20,537 bases of DNA from an uncultured Clostridia bacterium (GCA_944380625.1 CALWIE010000045.1:1-20537); one strand, 5' to 3'. Numbered from the stretch's first letter, positions 1 to 7,757 are shown. Notes: generated from the sequence alone by a model not told the origin. Translations and numbers: made by a program.

Positions 1-871
1 GGTCCGTGCTTGTGAACTCCTTGCCGAACTTCCCGATGGTCAGGGCCTGGCCCCCCACGTAGATGCAGGAGTAGTTGAAGAACAGCTCGTCCATCATCTT
101 CTGGCTCACCAGGTAGTGCATGTAGGAGGGCGTCTCCACCAGCAGCCGGTCGATGCCGAACCGCTTGAGCACGTACAGGGCCACCCGGGAATCGGGGGCG
201 GTGTCGCCGGTGCCGATGACCAGCACCTTGTCCGCGTTCTCCTTCATGCCGGCGATGAGCTCCTCGGTGACGGCCTCCAAGGAGGGGGCGTCCACAAAAT
301 AGGCCGGGTTCTGGATTTTCTCCCGGACAAGCTCCATCCCCTTCCGGGAGGTGGAGATCATCACAGGGACCTCGGGGGTCTGGAACAGCACGTGTCCGAA
401 GGGGATGTCCGTGGCGTCCAGGGAGGTGACGATGTTCCAGGGCACCGGGTTCTTGCCGTTGGCAATGCGCATGTCCTCCAGGTCCTGGTCGAACACGTGG
501 CAGGTGTAATCCGCCTCGGCGTTCATGGTACCGGCCCCCAGCATGACCCCGTCGGACACAGACCGGAGCATGTTGAGGATGAACCAGTCCGTGTCGGCCC
601 CGGCAGGGTCGTACTGGTTTTTCTTGGCGATCAGGGGCCCCTGGGGGGCGTCGGTAAAGGCGATGCGCCCGTCGATGGAGGTCACCAGGGAGGTGTAAGT
701 GCAGGGCCTGTCCTCAGGGAGCTCCAAGAACTTCAGGTCCCCGTAGATCGCCTGGATCTTATCGCAGGACATGGTCTCCACCTGGCAGTGGGAGAGCTCC
801 GGGCTCTGGTAGATGCGCTGGACCTTCAGCCGCTGGGGGTCGAAGGGCATTTTAAACAGGGAAGTGGCCAT
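1..871 (-). CDS. RibD C-terminal (dihydrofolate reductase-like) domain protein, 3' end outside window
   Basis: This is the distal visible gene of the minus-strand operon, and its C-terminus lies beyond base 1. About 290 codons are visible. After roughly 50 less distinctive residues comes TSLVTSIDGRIA (about 60-71), then RSVSDGVMLGAGT (about 103-115) and, near the window edge, a segment with LLVETPSYMHYLVS. This is the pattern of the RibD C-terminal / bacterial DHFR-like reductase fold, which binds NADPH and in riboflavin synthesis reduces a ribosylaminopyrimidine. No deaminase domain precedes it, so it is not a full RibD; the true substrate is unknown. The ATG at 871 follows AAGGGGGG at good spacing and lies 13 nt after the SDR stop, so the two genes are probably co-translated. 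The fold is fairly sure and the role open. A pteridine- or pyrimidine-like substrate would fit the nucleobase-type permeases upstream. Confidence 0.75.
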   Translation of the reverse strand, partial: MATSLFKMPFDPQRLKVQRIYQSPELSHCQVETMSCDKIQAIYGDLKFLELPEDRPCTYTSLVTSIDGRIAFTDAPQGPLIAKKNQYDPAGADTDWFILNMLRSVSDGVMLGAGTMNAEADYTCHVFDQDLEDMRIANGKNPVPWNIVTSLDATDIPFGHVLFQTPEVPVMISTSRKGMELVREKIQNPAYFVDAPSLEAVTEELIAGMKENADKVLVIGTGDTAPDSRVALYVLKRFGIDRLLVETPSYMHYLVSQKMMDELFFNYSCIYVGGQALTIGKFGKEFTSTD

Positions 872-884
872 GGCGCGTCCCCCC

Positions 885-1619
885 TTAGATCAGGCTGCCG
901 CCGCAGACGTTCATGATCTCCCCGGTGATAAAGCCGCTGTCCTCCGAGCAGGAGAGGAACCGGACGGCGTTGGCCATGTCGGCCACCTTGCCCATCTTGT
1001 GCAGGGGATACAGGGAGGCGTACTCCTCCTCCAGGGCGGCGGGGTCCTCGGCCTCCTGGAAGCGCTGCTCGGTCATGGGGGTGCGCACCAGGCCGGGCAG
1101 CACGCAGTTGACCCGCACCTTGGGGGCGTACTCCAGGGCGATGCACTTGGTGAGCATGATGACCCCCGCCTTGGAGGGGCAGTAGCCGATGCGCTCGGGG
1201 ATGGGGCGCACGCCCAGGTCGGAGCCGATGGTGACGATAGAGGGGTCCTCGCTCTTGACCAGCTCCTTCACAGCGGCCTTGCACATGTTGAACACGCCCC
1301 CCAGGTTGATGGAGATCTCCCGCATAAAGGCGCTGTACTCGGTGCTCTCCAAAGAGCCGATGAAGGTGACGCCGGCGCAGCACACCAGCTTGTCCACCTG
1401 GCCGAAGGCCTCCACGGCCTTGTCCACCACGTTCTGGGCCTGGGCCGGGTCGGTCAGGTCGGCCTGGACGTAGATGGCCTTCTCGCTCTCGATCTTCATA
1501 GAGGGCTCGATGCCGCAGCCCACCAGGCGGGCGCCCTCATCCAGAAACATCTTGGCCACGCCCTCGCCAATGCCGGAGCTGGCGCCGGTGACGATGACCA
1601 CTTTATTCTCAAATTTCAT
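885..1619 (-). CDS. Short-chain dehydrogenase/reductase (FabG-like SDR)
   Basis: A 244-residue classical SDR, the usual length. The Rossmann motif TGASSGIG is at residues 11-18. The motif normally written NNAG appears as CCAG at 80-83. The catalytic set looks intact: N105, S133, Y146 and K150 in YCPSK, followed by PG at 175-176. Members oxidise or reduce a hydroxyl/carbonyl group with NAD(P)H in the cytosol. Overall similarity is to 3-oxoacyl-ACP reductase-type SDRs, but the operon has no other fatty acid gene, so a FabG label would mislead. The ATG at 1619 has AAAGGA about 11 nt upstream. It sits 27 nt after the TIGR03792-like gene and 13 nt before the RibD_C-type gene. A second reductase in the same operon suggests stepwise reduction or oxidation of one small molecule; that is inference. 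Confidence 0.9.
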   Translation of the reverse strand: MKFENKVVIVTGASSGIGEGVAKMFLDEGARLVGCGIEPSMKIESEKAIYVQADLTDPAQAQNVVDKAVEAFGQVDKLVCCAGVTFIGSLESTEYSAFMREISINLGGVFNMCKAAVKELVKSEDPSIVTIGSDLGVRPIPERIGYCPSKAGVIMLTKCIALEYAPKVRVNCVLPGLVRTPMTEQRFQEAEDPAALEEEYASLYPLHKMGKVADMANAVRFLSCSEDSGFITGEIMNVCGGSLI

Positions 1620-1646
1620 GGTACTCAGATCCTTTCTCGAACAGGT

Positions 1647-2027
1647 TTAGATGCGCTCGAAGCGGCTGTAGCGGTGGATGCCGAAGTTTTCCTCGTTCTG
1701 CACGCAGCGGGTCAGCTTGTAGGGGTGCTGGAACTTGGACTCGAAGTTGGCGATGAACTTCTTCTGCAGGTCGGGGTCGTCCACCTTTTTCCAGCTCTCG
1801 ATGCTCTCCCACACGAAGATGAAGTGCATTTCCCCGGGCTTGTTGTCGTTGACCCAGACCTCCTTGTACAGGAAGGGGATGTGGTCGAACAGGCCGCACT
1901 CCGCCTCGCCCAGGGTCCAGACCTCGTGGTCCACGTCCAGGAATTCCTGGACGTGCTCGGGAGCGGTCTCAAAAACCAGGTGCTCTACGGGATAGTGTTC
2001 GCCTTTGACATAGGTGTAACCTTGCAT
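1647..2027 (-). CDS. Small TIGR03792-like protein (ferredoxin-like alpha/beta barrel fold suspected)
   Basis: A 126-residue soluble protein. The segment with EHLVFETAP, then FLDVDHEVWT, then FLYKEVWVND, and finally FVWESIESWKKV follows the pattern I know from family TIGR03792: hydrophobic strand, DxEIWT, KEvW, then W-x-S-x-x-x-W. These proteins resemble dimeric alpha/beta barrel (ABM-like) domains, but no reaction is established. I placed the start at the ATG at 2027 because AGGAGG lies 8 nt before it. An in-frame ATG eight codons upstream would bury that ribosome site inside the gene. It lies 27 nt before the SDR gene. Upstream, 255 nt including a dispersed repeat separate it from the flavodoxin-type gene, so it may be read through the repeat or from a promoter I did not find. 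The family match is from memory, not a search. Confidence 0.7.
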   Translation of the reverse strand: MQGYTYVKGEHYPVEHLVFETAPEHVQEFLDVDHEVWTLGEAECGLFDHIPFLYKEVWVNDNKPGEMHFIFVWESIESWKKVDDPDLQKKFIANFESKFQHPYKLTRCVQNEENFGIHRYSRFERI

Positions 2028-2114
2028 GATGGTATCCTCCTGTTTTTTCATTTTTCAGTATCAGGGGAAGGGGGGCGACGGAACCGCCCTGTTCCCTGTT
2101 TTTTGTTCGGATTG

Positions 2115-2280
2115 GGGCTTTCTGGGTCCCGGTCGGGGCTGCGGGCTAGCCGCCTGGGGCGGCGTGGCCCTTGCCCCTGGATTCTTTTTCGGCTGCGCCG
2201 GGCCAAGGCCGCGGGGGCTTTGCCCCCGCACCCCCACAGCTTTTGAAAAAGCTGGCAAAACTTTTACGCCGCTTCGCGGT
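2115..2280 (+). repeat. Dispersed intergenic repeat, copy 1
   Basis: This fills most of the gap between the TIGR03792-like and flavodoxin-type genes. In plus orientation it has a GC-rich arm with GGGGCTGCGGGC, GGCGGCG and CCCCTGG, then a CGGCTGCGCCGG block and a GCGGGGGC/GCCCCCGC hairpin. Next comes the signature stem CAGCTTTT-GA-AAAAGCTG at 2237-2254, followed by CAAAACTTTTACGCCGCTTCGCGG. The same order of blocks recurs at 7500-7752 and, inverted, at 10246-10320. I see no reading frame in it. It follows the stop codon of the flavodoxin-type gene directly, with the element's right end touching that gene's 3' end. Confidence 0.75.
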
Positions 2281-2282
2281 TT

Positions 2283-2846
2283 TTATTTCTGCGCGGCCTT
2301 CATCTTCTCCGCCAGCTCCACCACCTGCTGGGCGATGTCCGGGCGGGTCTCCAGGCTGTCCTTATCGGAGTTGGGCAGGCAGACCTCCCCCAGGCACTCG
2401 GTGCTCAGGTCGTTTAAAAGGTTCTTCAGCACCAGCTCGCCCCCCAAAAACTGGTTGGGGAAGCTGGGCGCGCCGCCCACCATCAGGATGGCCCCCTTGC
2501 GCAGGGGCTTTTCGGGCATGTCCCCCCGGACATGGCCCGCCCAGTACACCTGGAACCGGTCGATGAGGGCCTTCATCTTGCCGGTGACAGAGTGGAAGTA
2601 CATGGGGCTTGCCAGCACCACGTTGTCGCACTCCTCCAGCAGGCGGTAGACCTCGTCCATGCCGTCGTGGATGGAGCAGCCCTTTTTGTGCCAGCAGTAG
2701 CGGCAGTCCTTGCAGGGGGCGATGTTCTCCGCCCGATAGGCGTCGACGATGGTGTACTCGCCCCCCAGGGTGTCTAGGAAGAGCTTTACCATCTGGGCGG
2801 TGTGGCCGTTTTTCCGGGCAGCCCCGGTGATGACCAGTGTTTTCAT
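2283..2846 (-). CDS. Flavodoxin-fold FMN reductase with four-cysteine Fe-S motif (Isf-like)
   Basis: A 187-residue flavodoxin-fold protein of the NADPH-dependent FMN reductase family. The N-terminal TGAARKNGHT (residues 7-16) is the FMN phosphate loop. Cysteines at 45, 48, 51 and 57 form CX2CX2CX5C, the compact motif that holds a 4Fe-4S cluster in iron-sulfur flavoproteins (Isf). SPMYFHSVTGKMKALIDR then lines the flavin, as in this family. It should move electrons between a reduced carrier and a small acceptor in the cytosol. The open frame extends further upstream, but the ATG at 2846 is right: GGGAGGT lies about 8 nt before it and homologous sequence begins there. It starts 19 nt after the first permease stop, so it belongs to the permease transcript. 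Its partner and acceptor are unknown. Confidence 0.88.
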   Translation of the reverse strand: MKTLVITGAARKNGHTAQMVKLFLDTLGGEYTIVDAYRAENIAPCKDCRYCWHKKGCSIHDGMDEVYRLLEECDNVVLASPMYFHSVTGKMKALIDRFQVYWAGHVRGDMPEKPLRKGAILMVGGAPSFPNQFLGGELVLKNLLNDLSTECLGEVCLPNSDKDSLETRPDIAQQVVELAEKMKAAQK

Positions 2847-2865
2847 TGCAGGGTGACCTCCCTCT

Positions 2866-4383
2866 TTATTTCGAGGCTTCCAGGGCGGCGGCCTTTTCGG
2901 CTTCCAGGTCCGCCTGGTGGGCCTTCTGGTTAAACTTGACAAAGTGCATCACGAGGAACGCTGCCACCAGCACGCAGTAGGCCGCCACAAAGCCCAGGTC
3001 CGGGCTGTAGGTCTCGGTGAACAGCAGGCCCGGGGAGTGGATCATGCCGATGCCCGTCAGGCCCAGGGCCACCACGTTGGTGACGGCGGCCTTCAGCCAG
3101 TCGTTATCAATGATGAACACAAACACGCAGCCCACCAGCAGCCCCACAAAAGCGGAGCCGGGATCGAAGGCCAGGAAGCCCTGAAGCTTTCCCTCGGCCA
3201 CGTTATCCATCATAAAGTCCATCACCACAGGCAGGGAGGCCATGATGACGGCGGGGAAGTACTTCTTGGAGACCACCTCAAAGGCCTGGGAGTAGCTGGA
3301 GATTCCCACAAACACCAGGATGGGCAGCACCACGGCCTCGGGGATAAAGGCGGTGATGATGGCGGACAGGCCGGTCAGCCCCACCAGAGCGTACAGGGCC
3401 ACAATGCCCAGGTGATAGCCGGTGCCGGAGCCCATCTTCTTCCAGCCGGGATAGCCCCAGTACAGGCCCACGGCCAGGGGGTTGCCGAACAGGGCCCCCA
3501 CCATGGAGGCCACGCCGCACAGCACCAGGGGCTTGGTGGTGGTGAAGAAGGTGTCACCGCACTCCTTGGCCTGCTCCACCGCCTGGATGCCGGTGATGAC
3601 CTCGTTTAAGGAGAACACGATGACGATGGGCAAAAAGGGCAGGGTCTGGGAGATGACTTCCCCGGAGAAGATGCCGAAGGTCACGTTGGGGATGTAAAAG
3701 CCCACGTTCTGGAGGGACTCCGTCACAGTGGAGAAGCTCATGGCCCCGGTGACCCAGGCAATGCCGGCGCCCACCACAATGGCGATCAGGGCGGCGGGCA
3801 GTTTGGTGTTCACCTTGCCCAGGTAGATGACAAACAGCACGATCAGGGACAGCCAGCCCACCAGGGGCATCTTCAGGGTGCCGTCCATGGACTGGAGGAT
3901 CAAGAAGGCCATGGCGCCCCCGGCCAGGGAGCCGAACAGGGCCCCGGCAGGGACAATCCGCAGGATCAGGGGCACCACAAAGGCGCCGATAATGAACACG
4001 GCCCCGCCGATAAAGTGGGCGAGCACACCCACCTTAAAGGCCAGCTGGGCGTCGCCGGTGGTGCTGAATACCGGCAGCATGATGGAGTACAGCCAGATGA
4101 ACATGCGCCCCGCCTGCAGGCCGGCGGGCACGGCGGTCAGGTTCCCGTCCCCCCGGGACTTGGCAATGTGCCGGTAGTAGAGCCACAGGCCGCCGTTCAT
4201 GACGATCACCGTCACCAGCACGCCGGGCATCATGGTGCCAAACACCGTGCCCCCATCCAGGCTGAAAGTGCCCAGCAGGATGGCCACGGCCACGATCACC
4301 TTGGAAAACCCATCGAAGAACACGCCGATGGAAGCGTCCAAGTCCGCTTTTTTGAACAGTGGAATTTTTACGCTGTCCGACAT
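2866..4383 (-). CDS. NCS2/AzgA-like membrane permease, paralogue 1
   Basis: A 505-residue polytopic membrane protein, nearly all of it hydrophobic segments joined by short loops, with a charged cytosolic tail rich in Lys, Ala and Glu. It opens with DASIGVFFDGFSK (residues 16-28), shared almost exactly with the next gene. Later segments include a GNPLAVGLYWGYPGW stretch and a GLTGLSAIITAFIPEAVVLP stretch. The latter echoes the helix before the substrate site in AzgA-type xanthine/uracil permeases of the NCS2 family, which import nucleobases with protons. I therefore suspect import of a heterocycle, but no substrate is proven. AGGAGG lies 8 nt before the ATG at 4383. It lies 60 nt downstream of paralogue 2; that gap contains a short GCCCC/GGGGC hairpin at 4421-4433 with no U-run, so not an obvious terminator. 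Confidence 0.75.
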   Translation of the reverse strand: MSDSVKIPLFKKADLDASIGVFFDGFSKVIVAVAILLGTFSLDGGTVFGTMMPGVLVTVIVMNGGLWLYYRHIAKSRGDGNLTAVPAGLQAGRMFIWLYSIMLPVFSTTGDAQLAFKVGVLAHFIGGAVFIIGAFVVPLILRIVPAGALFGSLAGGAMAFLILQSMDGTLKMPLVGWLSLIVLFVIYLGKVNTKLPAALIAIVVGAGIAWVTGAMSFSTVTESLQNVGFYIPNVTFGIFSGEVISQTLPFLPIVIVFSLNEVITGIQAVEQAKECGDTFFTTTKPLVLCGVASMVGALFGNPLAVGLYWGYPGWKKMGSGTGYHLGIVALYALVGLTGLSAIITAFIPEAVVLPILVFVGISSYSQAFEVVSKKYFPAVIMASLPVVMDFMMDNVAEGKLQGFLAFDPGSAFVGLLVGCVFVFIIDNDWLKAAVTNVVALGLTGIGMIHSPGLLFTETYSPDLGFVAAYCVLVAAFLVMHFVKFNQKAHQADLEAEKAAALEASK

Positions 4384-4443
4384 TTTTCTTCCTCCTAAAA
4401 CCGAAATAGATCTATGCGAAGCCCCAAAGGGGCAAAGCCGCCT

Positions 4444-5985
4444 TTACTTCTGCCCCAGGGCGGCGCTCCGGCCGCCCCTCTCAAAGAGGAGGCCCTTGCC
4501 CACCAGCCAGGCGCCGGCCACCAGGTAGACCACGCCGAAGGGGACTCCCTCCGTCGGGAACAGGGCCACCGTGGGGGCGTGGATCATCCCAATGAAGGAG
4601 GAAAACGCCAGGGCCCCGGCGAAGGCCGCCGCCCGAAAGTACTTTCTATCCACCACATAGGCCAAGAGCCCGGCCAGCAGCAGGCTGGAGAGGAAGGCCC
4701 CGTTGCCCAGCCAGTTGATGCCCTGAATGGGCACGGAGTACTCCGCGAACTGGGCAGCGGTCAGGGCGTCCACTGTGGTGCCCGCCGCCTGGACGGCGGA
4801 GCTTATCTGGGTTTGGACGTACTGGAACAAAATGGGGATCAGGGAGAGGAGCACCACCCCCACGTACTTCTTGTCCAGCTCCTGGAAGGTGGAGGCCGTC
4901 ACGGAGAAGCCCACAAACACCAGCAGCACCATCACCGCTTCCGTGGGGATCAGGGCCATGAGCATCCCCGTGAGGCCCGTGAGGCAGATGACCAGGTAGG
5001 CCCCGGCGTTCACCAGGGAGAAGCCCGCCCGGGCCCCCAGCTCCTTCCAGCCGGGATGGCCAAAGTACACCGTGGTGGGGAAAGGGTTGCCGAAAAGGCT
5101 GCCCAGCATGGTGGAGCAGCCGTCCATCACCATGGACCGGCGCTCGGGGTAGCTGTCCCCCACCGCCTTGGCCGCCTCAATGCCCTGAAGGGTGGAGAGG
5201 AAATTGTTGATCTGCAGGGGGATGATCACCGGCAGGAAGGGGAAAATACCCTTCAGCCCCTGGAGGATGTCCCCGCCGCAGAAGGTGGGCGGGTAAAAGC
5301 CCAGGTCCTCAAAGGAGGCGGTAAAGTTGTCCCAGGTGAGGGTGCCGGTGCTCCAGGCGATAACGGCCCCCAGCACCACGGCCACCACCCCGGTGGGGAT
5401 CTTCTGAAAGCGCTTGTCCGCCTTGCCCAGGTAGTCGATGACCACCATGCAGAAGGGCAAAAGGGCGTAGACAGGCTTGTCAAACACCATGGCGATGCCC
5501 ACGAAGGAGAGCCACACCAGGGCCGAAGAGGCCATGTTGCCCATCAGGGCGCTGTGGGGCACGTTGCGCACGATCCACCGGCCGATAAAGCCGCCCAGGA
5601 TCTCGATCACCCCGCCGATGAGAGAGGCAGCCAGCCCCACTTGGAAGGCCAGCTCCGCGCTGCCCGTCTGCCAGTAGACCGGCCCCATAATCAGGTACAG
5701 CCAGCCGGTCAGCTGGGAGGCCCCAATGCCAAAGGGCTGGGCGGTCACGTCCTGGCGGCCCTCCTTTTTGGCCAGGGACCAGGCCTCATAAAAATACCAC
5801 AGGTTGCCGGCGAAAATTGCCAATCCAACGCCCGGCACGATTTTTCCCAGCACAATGTCCGCCGGCATGCCGAACACAAACAGCATAATGCCCGTGGCCG
5901 ACAGGATCTTGGAAAAGCCGTCGAAAAAAATGCCGATAGAGGCGTCTATGTCCCCTTTGCCCCACCAGCGGTATCGAAATTTCAT
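4444..5985 (-). CDS. NCS2/AzgA-like membrane permease, paralogue 2 (first gene of operon)
   Basis: A 513-residue polytopic permease clearly related to the gene that follows it. Both share DASIG[IV]FFDGFSK near the start, a GNP stretch, a G[YH]PGWK[KE] motif, and a GLTG helix followed by L[VP]...LVFVG. This copy has TAQPFGIGASQLTGW near residues 85-100, where the paralogue has TAVPAGLQAGRMFIW, so the substrate-facing region has changed. The family is NCS2/AzgA-like, with nucleobase-type substrates in characterised members; the substrate here is unknown. The ATG at 5985 has GGAAGGTGG upstream. It is the first gene after the promoter at 6043-6071 and the palindrome at 6010-6024. The two permeases could carry different substrates, or one could export a product. 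Confidence 0.75.
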   Translation of the reverse strand: MKFRYRWWGKGDIDASIGIFFDGFSKILSATGIMLFVFGMPADIVLGKIVPGVGLAIFAGNLWYFYEAWSLAKKEGRQDVTAQPFGIGASQLTGWLYLIMGPVYWQTGSAELAFQVGLAASLIGGVIEILGGFIGRWIVRNVPHSALMGNMASSALVWLSFVGIAMVFDKPVYALLPFCMVVIDYLGKADKRFQKIPTGVVAVVLGAVIAWSTGTLTWDNFTASFEDLGFYPPTFCGGDILQGLKGIFPFLPVIIPLQINNFLSTLQGIEAAKAVGDSYPERRSMVMDGCSTMLGSLFGNPFPTTVYFGHPGWKELGARAGFSLVNAGAYLVICLTGLTGMLMALIPTEAVMVLLVFVGFSVTASTFQELDKKYVGVVLLSLIPILFQYVQTQISSAVQAAGTTVDALTAAQFAEYSVPIQGINWLGNGAFLSSLLLAGLLAYVVDRKYFRAAAFAGALAFSSFIGMIHAPTVALFPTEGVPFGVVYLVAGAWLVGKGLLFERGGRSAALGQK

Positions 5986-6009
5986 GGTTCCACCTTCCGC
6001 TCCTCAATT

Positions 6010-6024
6010 GTTTAAGACTTAAAC
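6010..6024. promoter_or_regulatory. Palindromic operator candidate for the permease operon
   Basis: GTTTAAG-A-CTTAAAC is a perfect 7+7 bp inverted repeat around one base. It lies about 12 nt downstream of the expected transcription start and just ahead of the ribosome site of the first permease gene. Size and position suit a repressor of the MarR or GntR type, but no regulator gene is in the window. Confidence 0.45.
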
Positions 6025-6042
6025 TATCTATTTTCGTTCCTT

Positions 6043-6071
6043 AGGATACTACCATTTTCCCTCTTTGTCAA
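6043..6071 (-). promoter_or_regulatory. Sigma-A promoter of the permease/reductase operon
   Basis: On the minus strand there is TTGACA (6066-6071), 17 nt, then TATCCT (6043-6048). The -35 box is perfect and the -10 matches 4 of 6. Transcription would start near 6036 and read into the first permease at 5985. Confidence 0.65.
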
Positions 6072-6150
6072 TCTTTTATCAGCCTTTCCAGAAAATTTTG
6101 GAGAAAGGCGAAATCCCGGAAAAATTCCAGGCCTTCCCAGGCCGGGCCGC

Positions 6151-6179
6151 TTGCCATTTTTTAAAAAATATGGTACTCT
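6151..6179 (+). promoter_or_regulatory. Weak promoter candidate for the flavo-diiron gene
   Basis: TTGCCA (6151-6156), 17 nt and TACTCT (6174-6179) stand 49 nt before the flavo-diiron start codon. The spacer is very AT-rich (T-run then A-run). The -10 box matches only 3 of 6 positions, so this is tentative. The rest of 5986-6228 shows no gene. Confidence 0.35.
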
Positions 6180-6228
6180 TCTTTCGATGTGAACACAATG
6201 CGGCTTACCATGAAAGGAGCGAACAGCC

Positions 6229-7434
6229 ATGGCCTATACGAGAAAGATCAGCGACTCCATTGTCTGGGTGGGGGACAGCGACCGGCGCCTTCACCTGTTT
6301 GAAAACCTCTTCCCCATCCCCCGGGGGGTGAGCTACAACTCCTATGTGATTTTGGACGGGAAAACCGCCCTGCTGGACACGGTGGACTCTGCCCTGGCCC
6401 TGCCGTTTTTGGAGAACGTCCGGGCGGCCCTGGGAGGGCGGCCCCTGGATTACCTCATTGTCAACCACATGGAGCCCGACCACTGCGCCACCATTGAGAC
6501 CCTGCTGCCCTACTACCCCGGGTTGAAGATTGTGGGCAACCAGAAGACCTTCCAGATGATGAAGCAGTTCTTCGATTTCGATGTGGACAGCCACGCCCTG
6601 GTGGTCAAGGAGGGGGACGCCCTGGAGCTGGGGGAGCACACCCTGCGGTTTTACACCGCCCCCATGGTCCATTGGCCCGAGGTGATGGTCAGCTATGAGG
6701 AAAAGGAGAAGGTCCTCTTCTCCGCCGACGCCTTCGGCACCTTTGGGGCCGTGGACGGGGCCCTCTTTAACGACGAGGTGGACTTCGACCGGGATTGGCT
6801 CCCGGACGCCCGCCGCTATTACGGCAACATTGTGGGCAAGTACGGCCCCCAGGTCCAGGCGGCCTTGAAAAAGCTCTCCGGCCTGGACATTCAGACCATC
6901 TGCCCCCTGCACGGGCCCGTGTGGCGCAGCGACTTGGGCTACCTGCTGAAGAAATACGATTTGTGGAGCCGCTATGAGCCCGAGGAGAAGGCAGTGGCTA
7001 TCTTCTACGCCTCCATGTACGGCCACACGGAGGCCGCCGCCAGCCTGCTGGCCGCGGGCCTGGCCCAGGCCGGCGTAAAGGGCGTGAAGGTCTACGACAT
7101 CTCCTCCACCCATGTGTCGGATCTGATTGGGGAGATCTTCCGGTGCAGCCACATTGTGCTGGCCGCCCCCACCTACAACAACGGCATCTACCCCGCCATG
7201 CAGAACCTTCTCCACGACATGAAGGCCCTGCTGCTGCAAAACCGCACTGTGGGCCTGATGTAAAACGGCACCTGGAACCCGGCCTCCGGCAAACTGATGC
7301 GGGCCGAGCTGGGCGGCATGAAGGGCATGGAAATCTTAGAGCCCGCCGTCACCATCAAGTCCGCCCTGAAGGAGGACAGCCGCGCCCAGCTGGACGCCCT
7401 GAAGGACGCCCTTGTGGAGTCTCTCAACAAGTAA
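6229..7434 (+). pseudogene. Flavo-diiron protein (FprA/ROO type) interrupted by an in-frame TAA
   Basis: This is a class A flavo-diiron protein, which reduces O2 to water or NO to N2O in the anaerobe cytosol using electrons from rubredoxin. The N-terminal metallo-beta-lactamase-like domain keeps all iron ligands: H80, E82 and D84 (in NHMEPDH), H148, D167 and H228. The flavodoxin domain begins near residue 255 with YASMYGHTEAA (260-270) as the FMN phosphate loop. A TAA at 7261-7263 ends translation after 344 residues. The same frame then continues for 56 intact codons, with NGTW, SGKLMRAELGGMKGM and a normal end at 7432-7434, giving 401 codons, the usual family length. The TAA sits where relatives have a Glu before NGTW or NGSW, one base from GAA. 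AAAGGAG precedes the ATG at 6229. It may be a recent nonsense mutation, a sequence error or readthrough. A truncated product would keep the diiron domain but lose the end of the FMN domain. Confidence 0.85.
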
Positions 7435-7450
7435 ACATCCAAAAAAGAAG

Positions 7451-7487
7451 AAAGGACACCCAGAAAACTGGGTGTCCTTTTGTTTTT
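7451..7487 (+). terminator. Intrinsic terminator of the flavo-diiron gene
   Basis: A perfect 13 bp stem, AAAGGACACCCAG (7451-7463) paired with 7468-7480 around an AAAA loop, is followed by TGTTTTT. It starts 17 nt after the natural TAA at 7432-7434, not after the premature one. This supports the longer frame as the original gene. Confidence 0.9.
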
Positions 7488-7499
7488 CCGGAACCTGTG

Positions 7500-7752
7500 C
7501 CGGACAGTTTCCGCAAGGGGGAAAGATCCAGCCCCACCGGCCGGGGCTGCGGGCGATCCGCTTTCGGCGGCGCACGCCCTGGCCCCTGGTTTTCCTTTCC
7601 GGCCGCGCCAGTTTAGGGTCGTGGGACGCTGGTCTCACCTGCCGGTTCGGTCAGCGCAGTTCGTTTGCCACCGGCAAACTGCGCCCCACACCCTGCAAGC
7701 TTTTTTGAAAAAAAGCTTGACCAAAAGACTTTTACTCCCCTTCGCGGCGCCT
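7500..7752 (+). repeat. Dispersed intergenic repeat, copy 2
   Basis: This fills the gap between the flavo-diiron terminator and the 3' end of the carboxynorspermidine decarboxylase gene. It shares with copy 1 the order GGGGCTGCGGGC, then ATCCGC/GGCGGCG, GGCCCCTGG, TTTCCGGC.GCGCC, then a GC-rich hairpin zone. That zone is longer here and includes CAGTTTGCC/GGCAAACTG-like arms near 7657-7682. The signature stem CAAGCTTTTTT-GA-AAAAAAGCTTG is at 7696-7719, followed by ACCAAAAGACTTTTACTCCCCTTCGCGG. I see no gene in it. Confidence 0.75.
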
Positions 7753-7757
7753 TTCTT

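Noticed and set aside
885..1619. Calling the SDR gene fabG
   Set aside because: No acyl carrier protein or fatty acid genes are nearby, and the NNAG motif is altered to CCAG. The operon suggests small-molecule metabolism.
4414..6015. Long plus-strand open frame opposite the second permease
   Set aside because: Same reverse-strand codon artefact; the minus strand encodes a clear membrane protein with a paralogue next to it.
7696..7719. Repeat signature hairpin as an intrinsic terminator for nearby genes
   Set aside because: The stem is AT-rich with a 2-nt loop and is followed by CAAAA rather than a U-run on either strand. True terminators in the window have GC-rich stems and T-runs.
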